From Mogibacterium sp. (lineage in GTDB: Bacteria > Bacillota > Clostridia > Peptostreptococcales > Anaerovoracaceae): DNA of 63,323 bases. A program made the translations under genes and the position numbers. The notes beneath the pieces are model-generated. The model saw only the letters and a program-made list of their open reading frames with translations. It was not told the DNA's origin and did not search any database. Shown here in pieces: positions 52,834 through 61,678 of this stretch; position 1 is the stretch's first letter, and each line of letters begins with the position of its first letter. The stretch covers positions 1 through 63,323 of the forward strand of contig JAFWFU010000024.1 of NCBI GenBank assembly GCA_017515425.1, given 5' to 3'.

Positions 52834-53661
52834 TTATCGTGCCTCGTTGAAACGCTTCAGGAAGCCGCCGAGATAGGCGTCAGCCTTTGAAATCTGCTCA
52901 TAGCCTTCAAGACGTCCGGGAACCCATTTTTTCAAGCCTTCCATGTCAAGGATTTCCTTCTGCTTTGGATCGTTATAATCCATTTCATACAGAGCCTTGT
53001 TGAAAGCCTCAATGACTTCGTCGTCGAGATCAGGGCGCGCGGAGAAAATGCAATGATCAAATAAAGCTGTCTCCGCGAGCTTTTCCACTGTATTGGCGTC
53101 AACAGTGCCATCAGCTATCCAAGCATTATAGTTTGCCCCCAGGGCGAAGGACGCGTCCACTTCTCCGGCGACGAGAGCCTTCATGGAGTCAAGCTCGCCT
53201 CCGACATGGTCGCCATGAAGTCCGACACCTATTTCAAAGGTCACTTCCTCATAGTCTCTGCCGTATTCCAAGCCCTGAGTATGCAAATAAAGAATTGGAA
53301 TCAGCCTTGCCTGCGGGCTGTCAGTCGCGCCAAATCCTATCCTTTTGCCTTTAAGATCGGCAATAGATGAAATTCCGCTGCCCTTGCGAACCGCCAATAC
53401 CGTATGCAAATCGCGATCCGTGTCCCTCATGGCTCCGTATTTTTCCTCGCCTTTAAGCCTCTGCATTACATCAAGATGAGCCAGCGGCGAATTCCAGGCT
53501 AGGTCAATTTCGCCAGCCACGAGTCCGTCCACCTGCAGCTTATAATCCGCATACATGACAGGCTCGATTTCCACGCCTCTTTCCGCCATGAACGCCTTGA
53601 TCATATCCCATATTACCGTAACCTTAGGCGCATATGTAACCGCTCCTACTTTTAATGCCAT
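52834..53661 (-). CDS. PhnD-like periplasmic-binding-fold protein lacking a signal peptide
   Basis: The protein has 275 residues. It begins directly with the first strand (MALKVGAVTYAPKVTVIWDM), with no leader or lipobox. PhnD/SsuA-like features follow: LVAGEIDLAWNSPLAHL, GISSIADLKGKRIGFGATDSPQARLIPI, and LVAGEVDASFALGANYNAWI. No ABC permease or ATPase gene is near. It may be a cytoplasmic binding protein or an enzyme on this fold, as seen in MqnA/MqnD or THI5-type proteins. AAGGGAAG precedes the ATG. Confidence 0.8.
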   Translation of the reverse strand: MALKVGAVTYAPKVTVIWDMIKAFMAERGVEIEPVMYADYKLQVDGLVAGEIDLAWNSPLAHLDVMQRLKGEEKYGAMRDTDRDLHTVLAVRKGSGISSIADLKGKRIGFGATDSPQARLIPILYLHTQGLEYGRDYEEVTFEIGVGLHGDHVGGELDSMKALVAGEVDASFALGANYNAWIADGTVDANTVEKLAETALFDHCIFSARPDLDDEVIEAFNKALYEMDYNDPKQKEILDMEGLKKWVPGRLEGYEQISKADAYLGGFLKRFNEAR

Positions 53662-53682
53662 ATCATTTCTTCCCTTCGTTTA

Positions 53683-54840
53683 TTAGATGTCCCTCTCAGG
53701 CTGAATGAGCTCATCACCCAGGAGGGCGCGTCCGAGCCAGAGGTGCAGCATATCAGCACCAGGCGCCATAATATGTCCGCCGAAAGCATCCCTTGTCAGA
53801 CGGGAGAGCTCACCCATTCCCGCATATGCAGCACCGGCACCGATACGCATTGCGAGCTTGGACATATCAATAACATCATCAATGGAAATCATACGACATG
53901 CGAGAACCTTGGCAATCGCGTCCTCTTCCCCTGCCGCATAAGCGCGCACCGCTTCATTCGTCAGCGCGAGGCAAGCCTGCTGGCGACCGTAGATCTCAGC
54001 AATATTGTAAGCTGCCAAGTCGTGCTGTCCTATGGTCTGTCCGCTCGGATATTTCCTCGTTGTTGCGTGGGAAATCGCCTCGTCGAGCATATGCTTGAGA
54101 ACGCCGGTATAAATCCCTGCAAGACCGAGAACAAACGGCGGGACTACCACATTCAGCTCAATATCCGCACCTGTGCCCGGCGTCGATTCCACGCGATTGC
54201 TTTGCGGAATGCGCACATTCTCCAATTTCAGCGGGCAGGATACATTCGCCCTCATACCCATGGCATTCTTCCACCTCTCAAGCTCAAAAGTCGAGCCCTC
54301 GGTTCCCAGCTCCAAAATCATATGGTCGTTGCCCTCCGCAATCGGAGAAGGAATATTCACCGAATAATACTTCGCAGAACCTCCGCTTGTTACCATGGAT
54401 TTTGCGCCGTTTATGACGATATAGTCGCCTTCTGCCTTAGCATCCGTATGAGGGTCATAGAAATGAATGCCCGTGATGAACTCACTATGAGCAAGCGCAC
54501 AGAGCGCGTTATTTTCAACGACATCCTTGCAGATAAGCTCAATGAGCTCCTCACGGCCGCCGCCCATGACTTCCCAAAGGAATACATTATGCATCATATA
54601 GCATAGTCCGACAGAGCCCACTTCCTCAGCAAAAGCGCGGCATACATCAACATGCTCGACAACGCCCTTTCCCTGTCCGCCGTATTTCTCGGGAATAATC
54701 AGCTTCAGATAGCCGGCTTCCGCAATCTTCTGAAACGCTTCCGTCGCAAAACGGTTTTCCTTATCGACCGCAGTCGACCACGGAGCAATATGCTCCTTCG
54801 CAAATGCTTTCGCTTCCAAATAGGTTTTTGATTCAGCCAT
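53683..54840 (-). CDS. Acyl-CoA dehydrogenase-like flavoprotein
   Basis: The protein has 385 residues with the ACAD three-domain order: an N-terminal helical part (KLIIPEKYGGQGKGVVEHV), a middle beta domain (INGAKSMVTSGGSAKYYSV), and a C-terminal helical part (LAAYNIAEIYGRQQACLALTNEAVRAY). The C-terminal motif usually holding the catalytic base (YEGT-type) is replaced by AFGGHIMAPGADMLHLWLGRALLG. That pattern is nearer to flavin oxygenase-like or desulfurisation-type ACAD relatives than to true acyl-CoA dehydrogenases. GGAGG precedes the ATG. It heads a four-gene operon. Confidence 0.85.
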   Translation of the reverse strand: MAESKTYLEAKAFAKEHIAPWSTAVDKENRFATEAFQKIAEAGYLKLIIPEKYGGQGKGVVEHVDVCRAFAEEVGSVGLCYMMHNVFLWEVMGGGREELIELICKDVVENNALCALAHSEFITGIHFYDPHTDAKAEGDYIVINGAKSMVTSGGSAKYYSVNIPSPIAEGNDHMILELGTEGSTFELERWKNAMGMRANVSCPLKLENVRIPQSNRVESTPGTGADIELNVVVPPFVLGLAGIYTGVLKHMLDEAISHATTRKYPSGQTIGQHDLAAYNIAEIYGRQQACLALTNEAVRAYAAGEEDAIAKVLACRMISIDDVIDMSKLAMRIGAGAAYAGMGELSRLTRDAFGGHIMAPGADMLHLWLGRALLGDELIQPERDI

Positions 54841-55030
54841 TTCTTACCTCCAATTATGTAAAAAATTGTAAAAAAAATAACGTATAATATTTCCCCTATA
54901 TAAAATATTATAGTATCTGTTTTTTTCGCTGAACAATTCTTTAAACGTATGCAATTACGCGCTTCTATTGTTATTAACTATATTAGTTCGCCCGCACAAA
55001 TAAGCTCCTCAAACTCTGCCATATCCACAC

Positions 55031-55074
55031 AAAAACGAGGACGACATTCCGCATCTAGCAGGTGGCGTTCTCGT
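55031..55074 (-). terminator. Imperfect terminator after the small membrane protein gene
   Basis: ACGAGaACGcCAc and the facing GTCGTcCTCGT form an imperfect stem followed by TTTTTG on the minus strand. The 54841-55097 gap otherwise holds an AT-rich promoter area for the ACAD operon (TATAAT near 54914). Confidence 0.6.
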
Positions 55075-55097
55075 GTATATTGCAGATGTTTTTCAGG

Positions 55098-55313
55098 CTA
55101 TGAATAGCAACAGCCGAACAGAATGCCGATGATAAGCAGCCACGTACACATAGTGAATGGAAGCTGCATTGTTAGCATGTCATATTGCTCGCTATTTAAA
55201 CAGGTTGGTGAATTAACCAGAATAAGCCCAATCAGGAATGGCAATACCGATAATATAGTCGTGCCGTAAAACAGCTTTCTAGTATTTATCTTTAATGCAA
55301 TTTTATTGTTCAT
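55098..55313 (-). CDS. Small two-helix membrane protein
   Basis: The protein has ~71 residues from ATG 55313; a GTG at 55319 is in frame. Two hydrophobic stretches (LFYGTTILSVLPFLIGLILV and PFTMCTWLLIIGILFGCC) are separated by a short polar loop. No family is recognised. A terminator follows it and AGGTGA precedes it, which supports it being real. Confidence 0.5.
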   Translation of the reverse strand: MNNKIALKINTRKLFYGTTILSVLPFLIGLILVNSPTCLNSEQYDMLTMQLPFTMCTWLLIIGILFGCCYS

Positions 55314-55383
55314 AGTCACCTATAACTGAGCCTCTTTTTATAGAAGGTAGCATTTCTTCAAAGTTTATACAAGCGATTTTTTA

Positions 55384-55445
55384 CATTTCTTCAATATTAT
55401 TTCAGTCGAAATATTACACTTCTTCAATATTATTGCACGAAAATA
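55384..55445. repeat. Direct repeats around CTTCAATATTATT near tRNA-Thr
   Basis: TTACAnTTCTTCAATATTATTnCA occurs twice with a 33-bp period, each copy followed by a CGAAA tail; the second reads ATTGCACGAAA, resembling the LytTR-type motif at 15.2 kb. The purpose is unknown. Confidence 0.45.
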
Positions 55446-55464
55446 GCGAGGGATAATCCCTCGC
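55446..55464 (-). terminator. Terminator of the tRNA-Thr gene
   Basis: A 9-bp perfect stem GCGAGGGAT/ATCCCTCGC with a minimal loop is followed by TATTTT on the minus strand, about 20 nt after the CCA end of the tRNA. Confidence 0.85.
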
Positions 55465-55482
55465 CCTGGTGCAGCTTTATAA

Positions 55483-55557
<75 letters not shown>

Positions 55558-55596
55558 ATACGCGCCCCGTAATGATAACAGAGCGGCTTATCATTT

Positions 55597-55830
55597 TCAA
55601 GTGATATTGGAAGTTTCTTTTGAGATTTCCTCATTCTCGGGCAAAAGTTTTTCACCTGAACTTCCCTCATTCTCAAGCAGCGGGGTATCATCTTCAAGCA
55701 ATGAGGTCTCTTCCGTTACGGTCTGTACGAGCTTTACCACCAGCAGTGCGACGTTGAAAAATGCGACCGCAACTGCGAGTCCCGCCGACGCACCGTTCAA
55801 TGCTCTTCTTGTTCTGTCGAATTTAGACAT
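55597..55830 (-). CDS. Small membrane protein with acidic tail
   Basis: The protein has ~77 residues from ATG 55830, chosen because GAGGGGG lies just upstream; an ATG at 55851 would add seven residues without a ribosome site. A basic N-terminus (SKFDRTRRALN) precedes one membrane helix (AGLAVAVAFFNVALLVVKLV) and a Glu/Thr-rich tail with a repeated LLEDDTPLLENE pattern. No family is recognised. Confidence 0.6.
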   Translation of the reverse strand: MSKFDRTRRALNGASAGLAVAVAFFNVALLVVKLVQTVTEETSLLEDDTPLLENEGSSGEKLLPENEEISKETSNIT

Positions 55831-55877
55831 AGTTGCCCCCTCATTTGTCATATCAACATGCTGCGCGGATTAAAACC

Positions 55878-57389
55878 CTATACGGAATATAGATTGTTGT
55901 TTGAAAACTCCGGATTCGAGCTTATATCTATTCCCAGCGCCTTGACCGCCCTCTCATCCTTGTCGGAGAGAATTGCCGTGCAATGCGCGACGCAGCCTGA
56001 GAGATTCGGAATCTCCCTTAGCGCGAGCTCCGCAAAGGGATTTGTCAGCTTGGTGAGCGTCAGAGCCATTATGACTTCTTCGAGGTTCAGGCTCGTCTTA
56101 TCATGCAGAACGTCCGCCTTGGTGCTGGACATGCTGTCAAAAATCGTCGGTGATATGATGAGCATATCGTCCTGTATTCCCGCCAGCTTTTTTATGGCAT
56201 TGAGCACCATTGCGGCAGTAGCCACCATTCGCCTTGAGGAGCTTCCCGTCACTATGCTACCATCGGGAAGCTGCATGGCGGAAATGACTACATTCTCGTA
56301 TTTATCCGGATCCTGCCTTCTCTTAACCTCTGCATACTCCTCGGCAGCCTGCACGGCAGGTCTGTCGTATCTCGTGGCTCCAACCTCTTCCAAAAGCAGC
56401 TTGCAACGCTCCAGCGTGCTCTCGTCTATCATTCCTTTTCTATATGAACACTCGGCTATAAGATACCTGCGTATGACTTCCTGCTTGGCAGCCTCGCGGC
56501 AGGCTTCATCGTCCGTTATGGCAAATCCCGCGCGATTGACGCCCATATCCGTCGGAGATTTATACTCCTCAATAGAGCCCGTAATTGCGTGAAGTATTCG
56601 GCTGAGAACGGGAAATGCGTCTATATCCCTATTGTAGTTGACCGCCGTCTCCTCATATGCCTCAAGGTGGAATGGGTCTATCATATTGATGTCCTTGAGA
56701 TCTGCCGTCGCAGCCTCATATGCGATATTGACGGGGTGCTTGAGCGGCAGATTCCAAATCGGGAAGGTCTCGAACTTCGCATAGCGCGCCTTGCGCCCGA
56801 GCTTGTATTCGTGATACATCTGCGACAGGGAAGTCGCAAGCTTGCCGGAGCCTCCTCCCGGGCCGGTAACGACTATAAGCGGTTTGCTGACCTGAATATA
56901 TGGATTGGCTCCATAACCTTCCTCAGATACGATAGTGTCCACATCAGTGGGATAGCCCTTCGTATATTTATGCGTATAAGTCTTAATACCGCGGCGTTCA
57001 AGCTTAGCAATGAATTGGTTTACCGCAGGCGCGTCCTCATACCTTGTGACGACGACGGAATTCACTTCGAGCTCATAGCTTCTGAATTCGTCTATCATTC
57101 TCATAACTTCGAGGTCGTATGTAATACCGAAATCCTGACGGGTCTTGCTCTTTACTATATCCCCCGCATATATGCAGATGATGACCTCCGCCTGGTCTCT
57201 CATTCTCTGGAGAAGTTTAATCTTGGCATTTTCGTCAAAGCCCGGCAGCACCCTCATGGCATGCTTATCCTCGACGAGCTTGCCCCCGAACTCCAGATAG
57301 AGTCTCCCTTCTCCGCTCTGGATTCTCTCCTGAATGTATTTAGTCTGTTCTTCGATATATTTCTCTGCGCTAAAGCCTTCTTTTTTCAT
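55878..57389 (-). CDS. DUF1846 family protein
   Basis: The protein has ~503 residues from ATG 57389, with AAAGGGG 5 nt upstream. It matches the conserved DUF1846 family: YLEFGGKLVEDKHAMRVLPGFDENAKI near the start, a P-loop-like stretch VTGPGGGSGKLATSLSQMYHE near residue 175-190, and KSPTDMGVNRAGFAITDDEAC. The glycine-rich loop suggests nucleotide binding. Function is not established. It follows the DUF1934 gene at 35 bp. Confidence 0.9.
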   Translation of the reverse strand: MKKEGFSAEKYIEEQTKYIQERIQSGEGRLYLEFGGKLVEDKHAMRVLPGFDENAKIKLLQRMRDQAEVIICIYAGDIVKSKTRQDFGITYDLEVMRMIDEFRSYELEVNSVVVTRYEDAPAVNQFIAKLERRGIKTYTHKYTKGYPTDVDTIVSEEGYGANPYIQVSKPLIVVTGPGGGSGKLATSLSQMYHEYKLGRKARYAKFETFPIWNLPLKHPVNIAYEAATADLKDINMIDPFHLEAYEETAVNYNRDIDAFPVLSRILHAITGSIEEYKSPTDMGVNRAGFAITDDEACREAAKQEVIRRYLIAECSYRKGMIDESTLERCKLLLEEVGATRYDRPAVQAAEEYAEVKRRQDPDKYENVVISAMQLPDGSIVTGSSSRRMVATAAMVLNAIKKLAGIQDDMLIISPTIFDSMSSTKADVLHDKTSLNLEEVIMALTLTKLTNPFAELALREIPNLSGCVAHCTAILSDKDERAVKALGIDISSNPEFSNNNLYSV

Positions 57390-57424
57390 CAAAACCCCTT
57401 TGTAATGATTTGTCTTGACCGACG

Positions 57425-57901
57425 CTATGACGGCATTACCTCTATCTCAAGGATATTGCGCCTCGAATAGAATTTGTCGAATTTTATCTTATAGTCCACG
57501 GATACGGTTCCGTAGCCGTCCTCGTTCAGCTTATCCTCAAGTTTATTCGTATAAACTTCCAAGTCCAGCGACACCACCTGCGGCACCTGGTATCTCGTAA
57601 TATTGAGAACTCCCGGCTCCAGCGTCATGTCCATGCTGTCGTCCTCGTTTTCCCCGCAATACCTTCTAATCCTGACGCTCTTGCCGTCAAGCTTAACAAG
57701 CGTATGAGCGTCCTCGAGCCCCACATCAAGCGCCTCATCATAGCTGATGTATCTGGCGTTGTTTTTGGAATACAAGGTACCCTCGGTCATAATCTCGAGG
57801 GAATCCTCTATCTCAAGCTCGCGAAGGAAAGCCTCTCCGCTCGGCTTTAGATTTTCCACATATTGCTTGCTGGTTATTTTAAGATTTACATTCTTTTTCA
57901 T
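57425..57901 (-). CDS. DUF1934 family protein (YwiB-like)
   Basis: The protein has 158 residues and is predicted to be mostly beta strand. Its pattern (IMTEGTLYSKNNARYISYDEAL, then VRIRRYCGENEDDSMDMTLEPGVLNITRYQVPQVVSLDLEVYTNKL) matches DUF1934, a calycin-like barrel family of unknown role. It is upstream of the DUF1846 gene and divergent from htrA. Confidence 0.85.
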   Translation of the reverse strand: MKKNVNLKITSKQYVENLKPSGEAFLRELEIEDSLEIMTEGTLYSKNNARYISYDEALDVGLEDAHTLVKLDGKSVRIRRYCGENEDDSMDMTLEPGVLNITRYQVPQVVSLDLEVYTNKLEDKLNEDGYGTVSVDYKIKFDKFYSRRNILEIEVMPS

Positions 57902-57949
57902 ATCGCTTCATTTTATACTTTTAAAAGGTGCGAAACAAGAGCGAAGCAT

Positions 57950-58062
57950 TTGAAATTTGCCATAATTCATGTACAATTAGGCGTACTTTATTATACTTAA
58001 ACTTCATTTAAACTTCGAAATATATCATGCAGACAGAAAGGACGGTGCGCAGGAGTCGCGCC
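57950..58062 (+). promoter_or_regulatory. htrA promoter and start-proximal hairpin
   Basis: TTGAAA (57950-57955) and TACAAT (57972-57977) are 16 bp apart. In the leader a GGTGCG/CGCGCC hairpin (58044-58062) exposes AGGAG (58051-58055) in its loop, 19 bp before the ATG. With no nearer ribosome site, folding of this hairpin could influence htrA translation. Confidence 0.45.
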
Positions 58063-58074
58063 GGGTAGTGAGAT

Positions 58075-59823
58075 ATGGACGACAATAATACGAACAAAAT
58101 GACCACAGGATTAAATCTTGATGAGATTAGAGCCGGCATAGACAGGCAAAAGAATGAGGCTTCCGAGGCATTTAACAGGCTTGATTTTAATTTGAATCCG
58201 ACTGAGGCTGAAACTGAGCCTAAGCCTGGGACTGAGCCTATGACTGAGACTGAAACTAAGCTCGGGACTGAGACTAAGCTTGGGACTGAGACTAAGTCTG
58301 AGTTTGAGTTTGAGTCCGGGGCTGAGGCGCAGACAGCTTCAGAAACAACGCTGCCTAAAGTTGAATTGATAATGGAGCCTGATCTTCCCTCCGCCCATAT
58401 AACTCGTGAAGTTAACGCGAGCGAGGGGCAGAACTTCGTCATGGCGCCAAGCGATCCTTCCCTTTCTAACGGGGAGAAAAAAGAAGCTCCTCCGTTTATC
58501 GAAGAAAAAAAGACCACTTCTGCATTTAATATGGAAGCGAACAGGAGCAAGCCCGTTTCAGCACCGACGCAGAGCAGTTATACGCCTGCTGACAGGAGCC
58601 GTGTAATTGAGAATACGCCTGCCGACAGAAGCCGCATAATTGAAAATACGCCTGTTCCAACAGCCCAAAAGCACGCCAAACCGAAAAAGGAAAAGAAATA
58701 TGTGACGCGCGGCACTCTCATAGCCTGTATGATAATCACCATGCTCCTGAGCACGCTGCTGGGCAGCATATTGGGCGGCGGTTTAGGCTCAGGCAAGCCG
58801 ACCGGCAGCAATAGCGATACTGAAAACCGTGTCGAAAGAGATGATTCCAAGCTATCTCAGCTCAATCTGAGCGATGCGACGGGAGGCGAGCTCACTGTCG
58901 CAGAGATAGTGGACAAAAATGAGGACGCCGTGGTGGAGATTGTTGTTTCAGGAACCACCCAGGGTATATGGGGGCAAATGCAGCCGACCGAGGGCGCGGG
59001 CTCAGGCGTAATCGTCCGCGAGGACGGATATATCGCTACCAATTATCATGTAATTCAGGGCGCGAACAAGGTAGAAGTTACACTGCATAATGGCGAGGCA
59101 TATTCGGCGCGCATAGTGGGAAGCGACGCCGCCAATGACGTGGCAGTCATAAAGATAGACGAGAAGAATTTGACGACGGTTGAAATCGGAGACAGCAGTC
59201 AGCTTGATGTAGGAGATATGGCTGTAGCCATAGGCAACCCTCTCGGGCAGCTCGGAGGAAGCGTGACCGCCGGTATCATCAGTGCTCTCGACAGGACTCT
59301 GACGGTAGAAGGCACGCCTTTGACCCTGCTCCAGACGGATGCGGCAATTAACGGCGGAAATTCAGGCGGCGGTCTGTTTAACAGCAGAGGCGAGCTGATT
59401 GGTCTCGTGGAGTCCAAGGCTTCGGCGATAGGCGTTGAGGGTCTCGCATTTGCCCTGCCGATTAACTCCGTAGCGCAGATTATCAATGATATTATCGAAA
59501 GCGGCGGCAATGTCAACGGTCCTGCTGTCGGCACGCCTGCGGTGGGAGTCGTGATAAGCGAAGTGTCGGACGACCAATCGCAATACTATGGACTCAGCGA
59601 GGCAGGTGTATATATCGCACAGGTGACAGGAGAGAATGCGCGGAGAGCCGGTTTCCAGGAGGGTGATAGGATTGTGTCCTTCAATGGCAGAGAGGTCGAC
59701 AGCAGCAGTAAATTCATCGCACTTGTGAGGAAATGCAAGGTCGGAGACACCGTGAGCATTATAGTAAGCAGAGGTGGACAGGAAATAGAAATCAAGACCG
59801 TACTTGAGGAATTGCAGCAATAA
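58075..59823 (+). CDS. htrA: HtrA/DegP-like serine protease with PDZ domain
   Basis: The protein has 582 residues. A cytoplasmic N-terminus of ~210 residues carries Thr-Glu repeats (KLGTETKLGTETK) and a duplicated TPADRSRVIEN/TPADRSRIIEN block. One membrane helix (~212-232) follows, then the S1C protease domain with His325 (NYHVIQ), Asp355 (NDVAVIKID) and Ser430 (GGNSGGG), and a C-terminal PDZ domain. It degrades misfolded exported proteins outside the membrane. Confidence 0.95.
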   Translation: MDDNNTNKMTTGLNLDEIRAGIDRQKNEASEAFNRLDFNLNPTEAETEPKPGTEPMTETETKLGTETKLGTETKSEFEFESGAEAQTASETTLPKVELIMEPDLPSAHITREVNASEGQNFVMAPSDPSLSNGEKKEAPPFIEEKKTTSAFNMEANRSKPVSAPTQSSYTPADRSRVIENTPADRSRIIENTPVPTAQKHAKPKKEKKYVTRGTLIACMIITMLLSTLLGSILGGGLGSGKPTGSNSDTENRVERDDSKLSQLNLSDATGGELTVAEIVDKNEDAVVEIVVSGTTQGIWGQMQPTEGAGSGVIVREDGYIATNYHVIQGANKVEVTLHNGEAYSARIVGSDAANDVAVIKIDEKNLTTVEIGDSSQLDVGDMAVAIGNPLGQLGGSVTAGIISALDRTLTVEGTPLTLLQTDAAINGGNSGGGLFNSRGELIGLVESKASAIGVEGLAFALPINSVAQIINDIIESGGNVNGPAVGTPAVGVVISEVSDDQSQYYGLSEAGVYIAQVTGENARRAGFQEGDRIVSFNGREVDSSSKFIALVRKCKVGDTVSIIVSRGGQEIEIKTVLEELQQ

Positions 59824-59848
59824 CGGCGAGAATAAGCTAGAACAACTA

Positions 59849-59886
59849 TTAAGGGGGGAGCAACTGCATGATGCTTCCCCCTTTAA
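59849..59886 (+). terminator. Terminator of htrA
   Basis: TTAAGGGGGgAGCA pairs with TGCTtCCCCCTTTAA over a short loop. The T-run is limited but the stem is long and GC-rich. Confidence 0.8.
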
Positions 59887-59950
59887 TATGTGAGTCAAAG
59901 GAATATATCTGCTATTTTCTGCACTTTTAGGTGATCTATGCCTGCTGCGT

Positions 59951-60634
59951 TTATTCTTCTTCCTCTGCGGACTGCATTTTCTTTCCGAGTTCAAAGACGA
60001 ATTCTTTAAGCGCCTTGATATGCGTGTCAGCCTCATTTCTCGCGTCATCTGCCCTGCCGTTACAGATAGCCTCTGTCAGCCTATGGTGCTGCTCTGCGGT
60101 GGCTTCATATAGGGAAATATCATTGTAGTACAGATACCTGAACCTGAGCGAGAGCTCCTGAACGTATTTGACAAGCTCGCTGAGCGTCTCGTTTCCACAG
60201 CATCCCACGATAAAATTATGGAATTTCTCGTCAAGCTCGATAATGCTGTCCTTGCTGTCGCGAGAACCGAGAGCTGCGTCATACTCCTCCTCTATCCTTC
60301 GTAGCACGGTCTTTTCTTCCTCTCCAATCCTCTGCGCCGCCAGCATAGCCGCAAAGCCTTCCATATCCTCACGCACTTCGAATACATCCAGCATATCCTT
60401 GATTGAAATATTCGCGACATAAGCTCCCCTTCTCGGAACAATCTTTACCAGCCCGTCATCAGCCAGCTTTTTTATCGCCTCTCTGATTGGCGTCCTGCTG
60501 ACATTCATCTTTTCCGAGAGGTCGATCTCCATAAGCCTGGTCTGAGAAACGATTTCTCCGGTCAGAATCTTATGCTTCAATTCCAGATATACCAAGTCTT
60601 TTAGCGGTTTCTGCACTTTGAGTTGAATCTCCAT
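59951..60634 (-). CDS. GntR/FCD-family transcriptional regulator
   Basis: The protein has ~227 residues from ATG 60634, preceded by GGAGGAG inside the end of ispE. The N-terminal winged helix (LVYLELKHKILTGEIVSQTRL, VSRTPIREAIKKLADDGLVKIVPRRGAYV) is GntR-type. The C-terminal FCD domain has the metal-binding residues Asp/His in LDEKFHNFIVGCCGNETL, HHRLTEAI and ADTHIKALK. The ligand is unknown. It starts 5 bp after ispE ends. Confidence 0.9.
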   Translation of the reverse strand: MEIQLKVQKPLKDLVYLELKHKILTGEIVSQTRLMEIDLSEKMNVSRTPIREAIKKLADDGLVKIVPRRGAYVANISIKDMLDVFEVREDMEGFAAMLAAQRIGEEEKTVLRRIEEEYDAALGSRDSKDSIIELDEKFHNFIVGCCGNETLSELVKYVQELSLRFRYLYYNDISLYEATAEQHHRLTEAICNGRADDARNEADTHIKALKEFVFELGKKMQSAEEEE

Positions 60635-60639
60635 TATTG

Positions 60640-61620
60640 CTATTGCTCCTCCTTCTGCATAATTCCCGTAGCCGTGAGCCATATCCTAATGTCAGGCTTT
60701 GATAGTTTATATTCTGCCAATAGTTCCAAATCCCTTTCAGCCTTTTCCTCCTCCCTATAGTATGCGGCAATCGTCGGTCCGCTTCCGCTCATAAGTATTT
60801 CGTCCGCGGAGAGCATATTCTCCATGGCGTATTTGAGCTCGAATGCCTCAGGGTAATTCGCAAGCGTATATTTTTCCAAATCGTTGACGAAGAGCCTTCG
60901 TCCCTTTTTGGCTCCTTCTCCGGTAAATCCAATGCTGTCTATAGCCTCGTAAGCCTTTGCTGTGGAGACGCTGATTCCTGGATTTGCCATAATCACATAA
61001 CGCTCTATCGGTTCTTCGGCTTCCACCTCGTCACCTATGCCTGAAATCCACGCCGCGTCGCTCGCCTCTTCAATGCCCGAAAGCCCTGTCAATGCGTCCC
61101 TATTTCTATACGCATTCATAAAGAGCGAAAATGGTATGTCTGCGCCGACCGAAACACCTATGGACATGAGCTCTCTGAGAGAAAAGGGATTGCCCATAAT
61201 TGCGTTCATGCCCAGCATTGCGGCTGCTCCGTTTCCTGAGCCACCGGCTATGCCCGCCGCAACAGGAAGCCTCTTTTCTATCTCCACCAATAGGGGCTTA
61301 CTATTACCTGACAGCTCTTCTTCTGCGAACTGCTCAGTCGCCGCCGTCAGCACGGCTTCAATCCCCTTCAACGCCAAATTGCTTATATCTGTAGGGATTG
61401 TTTTTTCATTCGTACATAAATATACAACATGCCCGACTATAGTGCAATGAGGCAAATTGTATTTTGTTCCATTTTCGGCACATTTTTTTATGGAAACCAC
61501 ATCACAGAGTCCGATTCCCTGCATGAGCGACACTATATTGTGGTAGCCGTCGCTGCGCCTGCCCACAACCTCGAGTGATAAATTCAGTTTTGCATGAGCC
61601 CTTAGTCTGATTTCTCTCAT
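60640..61620 (-). CDS. ispE: 4-diphosphocytidyl-2-C-methyl-D-erythritol kinase
   Basis: The protein has 326 residues of the GHMP kinase family. AHAKLNLSLEVVGRRSDGYHNIVSLMQ near the N-terminus and LPVAAGIAGGSGNGAAAMLGMN (ATP loop) match IspE; the last GHMP motif is MSGSGPTIAAYY. It phosphorylates CDP-ME in the MEP isoprenoid pathway. It is slightly longer than usual, with inserts near residues 75-90. GntR follows directly, which is a common clostridial arrangement. Confidence 0.92.
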   Translation of the reverse strand: MREIRLRAHAKLNLSLEVVGRRSDGYHNIVSLMQGIGLCDVVSIKKCAENGTKYNLPHCTIVGHVVYLCTNEKTIPTDISNLALKGIEAVLTAATEQFAEEELSGNSKPLLVEIEKRLPVAAGIAGGSGNGAAAMLGMNAIMGNPFSLRELMSIGVSVGADIPFSLFMNAYRNRDALTGLSGIEEASDAAWISGIGDEVEAEEPIERYVIMANPGISVSTAKAYEAIDSIGFTGEGAKKGRRLFVNDLEKYTLANYPEAFELKYAMENMLSADEILMSGSGPTIAAYYREEEKAERDLELLAEYKLSKPDIRIWLTATGIMQKEEQ

Positions 61621-61637
61621 AATTTCTCAAAATAAGT

Positions 61638-61664
61638 CTGTTTCATTACTATACATCGAAACAG
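61638..61664. terminator. Bidirectional hairpin between the Ig-like protein gene and ispE
   Basis: CTGTTTC and GAAACAG form a 7-bp stem around 13 nt. On the plus strand it is followed by TCTTTTTTTAA and on the minus strand by ACTTATTTTG, so it can end transcripts from either side. The better T-tract is on the strand with no gene immediately upstream. Confidence 0.7.
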
Positions 61665-61678
61665 TCTTTTTTTAATTC

